Below are positions 6,102 to 6,284 of a stretch of DNA of 6,284 bases, piece after piece. The DNA lies in the NCBI GenBank assembly GCA_045533055.1, contig JAZSHD010000096.1, forward strand, positions 1-6,284. The letters run 5' to 3'. The position numbers were made by a program, and so were the translations under genes. The notes beneath the pieces were generated by a model, which was not told where the DNA came from, searched no databases, and worked only from the letters and a program-made list of their open reading frames with translations. The DNA comes from SIG78 sp045533055. Lineage in GTDB: Bacteria; Verrucomicrobiota; Lentisphaeria; Victivallales; Victivallaceae. The stretch's first letter is position 1. Every line of letters begins with the position of its first letter.

Positions 6102-6284
6102 GTGATTTTTTAATGTCCGGATTTATACAACAATAGTAAAAATTATCGCAGGTAAAACATTGTATCAATCTATATAAAATAAATTGGAATCACAGAAATC
6201 CCATAATTTCTTAAAAATGGTGTTTTTTGACATAGTTTGAGCGTGGGTTCACTTGAAAAAAGCTCCCCCCTTTTGTCAAATCCT
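6102..6284. other. AT-rich intergenic region without a visible gene
   Basis: No reading frame of useful length, RNA gene or clear promoter is seen. The first 120 bases are strongly AT-rich. The last 60 contain a G-rich patch (6243-6247), a C-rich run (6265-6270) and a seven-base inverted repeat, TTTGACA (6226-6232) and TGTCAAA (6274-6280), that encloses GAGC (6239-6242) and GCTC (6262-6265). The next gene lies beyond the window. Confidence 0.6.

Noticed and set aside
6195..6210. GAAAT/ATTTC small hairpin in the AT-rich terminal region
   Set aside because: It has five pairs with a six-base loop in very AT-rich sequence, which is expected by chance.
6227..6232. TTGACA, a perfect -35 consensus near the right end
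   Set aside because: No -10-like sequence lies 16-18 bases downstream, where the sequence is G-rich, so I do not call a promoter.

Overview
The window reads as a bacterial, Gram-negative-type chromosomal segment, coding only on the + strand with standard start and stop codons. The first half is the core pseudopilin operon of a type II secretion system (T2SS). The second half is a short operon for a polysaccharide-deacetylase-like protein and two exported beta-sandwich proteins. Four of the five pseudopilins carry an N-terminal FTLxE motif whose usual preceding glycine is replaced by N, N, H or L. From memory, FTLIELL-type N-termini without that glycine are abundant in Lentisphaerota (Victivallales), and the small exported carbohydrate-binding-like proteins also fit that phylum. 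The assignment is an inference and was not tested by a search.

Layout: bases 1-26 may hold the last codons of an upstream gene, possibly gspF. Bases 57-3176 hold gspG, gspH, gspI, gspJ and gspK in canonical order. They are tightly packed: gspH starts on the base after the gspG stop, and the later three genes each overlap the previous stop by 4 bp. A 67-bp gap follows, with a plausible sigma-70-like promoter and a small hairpin that places the ribosome-binding site in its loop. Next come a NodB-fold deacetylase-like protein without a signal peptide (3244-4056), a 224-residue secreted protein (4081-4755) and a 426-residue secreted multi-domain protein (4776-6056). A strong intrinsic terminator (6075-6101) closes the transcript. 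The last 183 bases are AT-rich and hold no gene that I can see.

How the genes may work together: GspG is the major pseudopilin, and GspH, I, J and K form the minor tip complex of the T2SS piston that pushes folded periplasmic proteins through an outer-membrane secretin. No secretin, ATPase, GspL, GspM or prepilin peptidase is present here. The two downstream proteins have Sec signal peptides and carbohydrate-binding-like folds, so they are reasonable but unproven candidates for T2SS substrates or cell-surface glycan-binding proteins.

The points most worth following up are the loss of the -1 glycine in GspG, H, I and J but not in GspK, the substituted metal-site residues in the deacetylase-like protein, and the catalytic-domain-free secreted pair.
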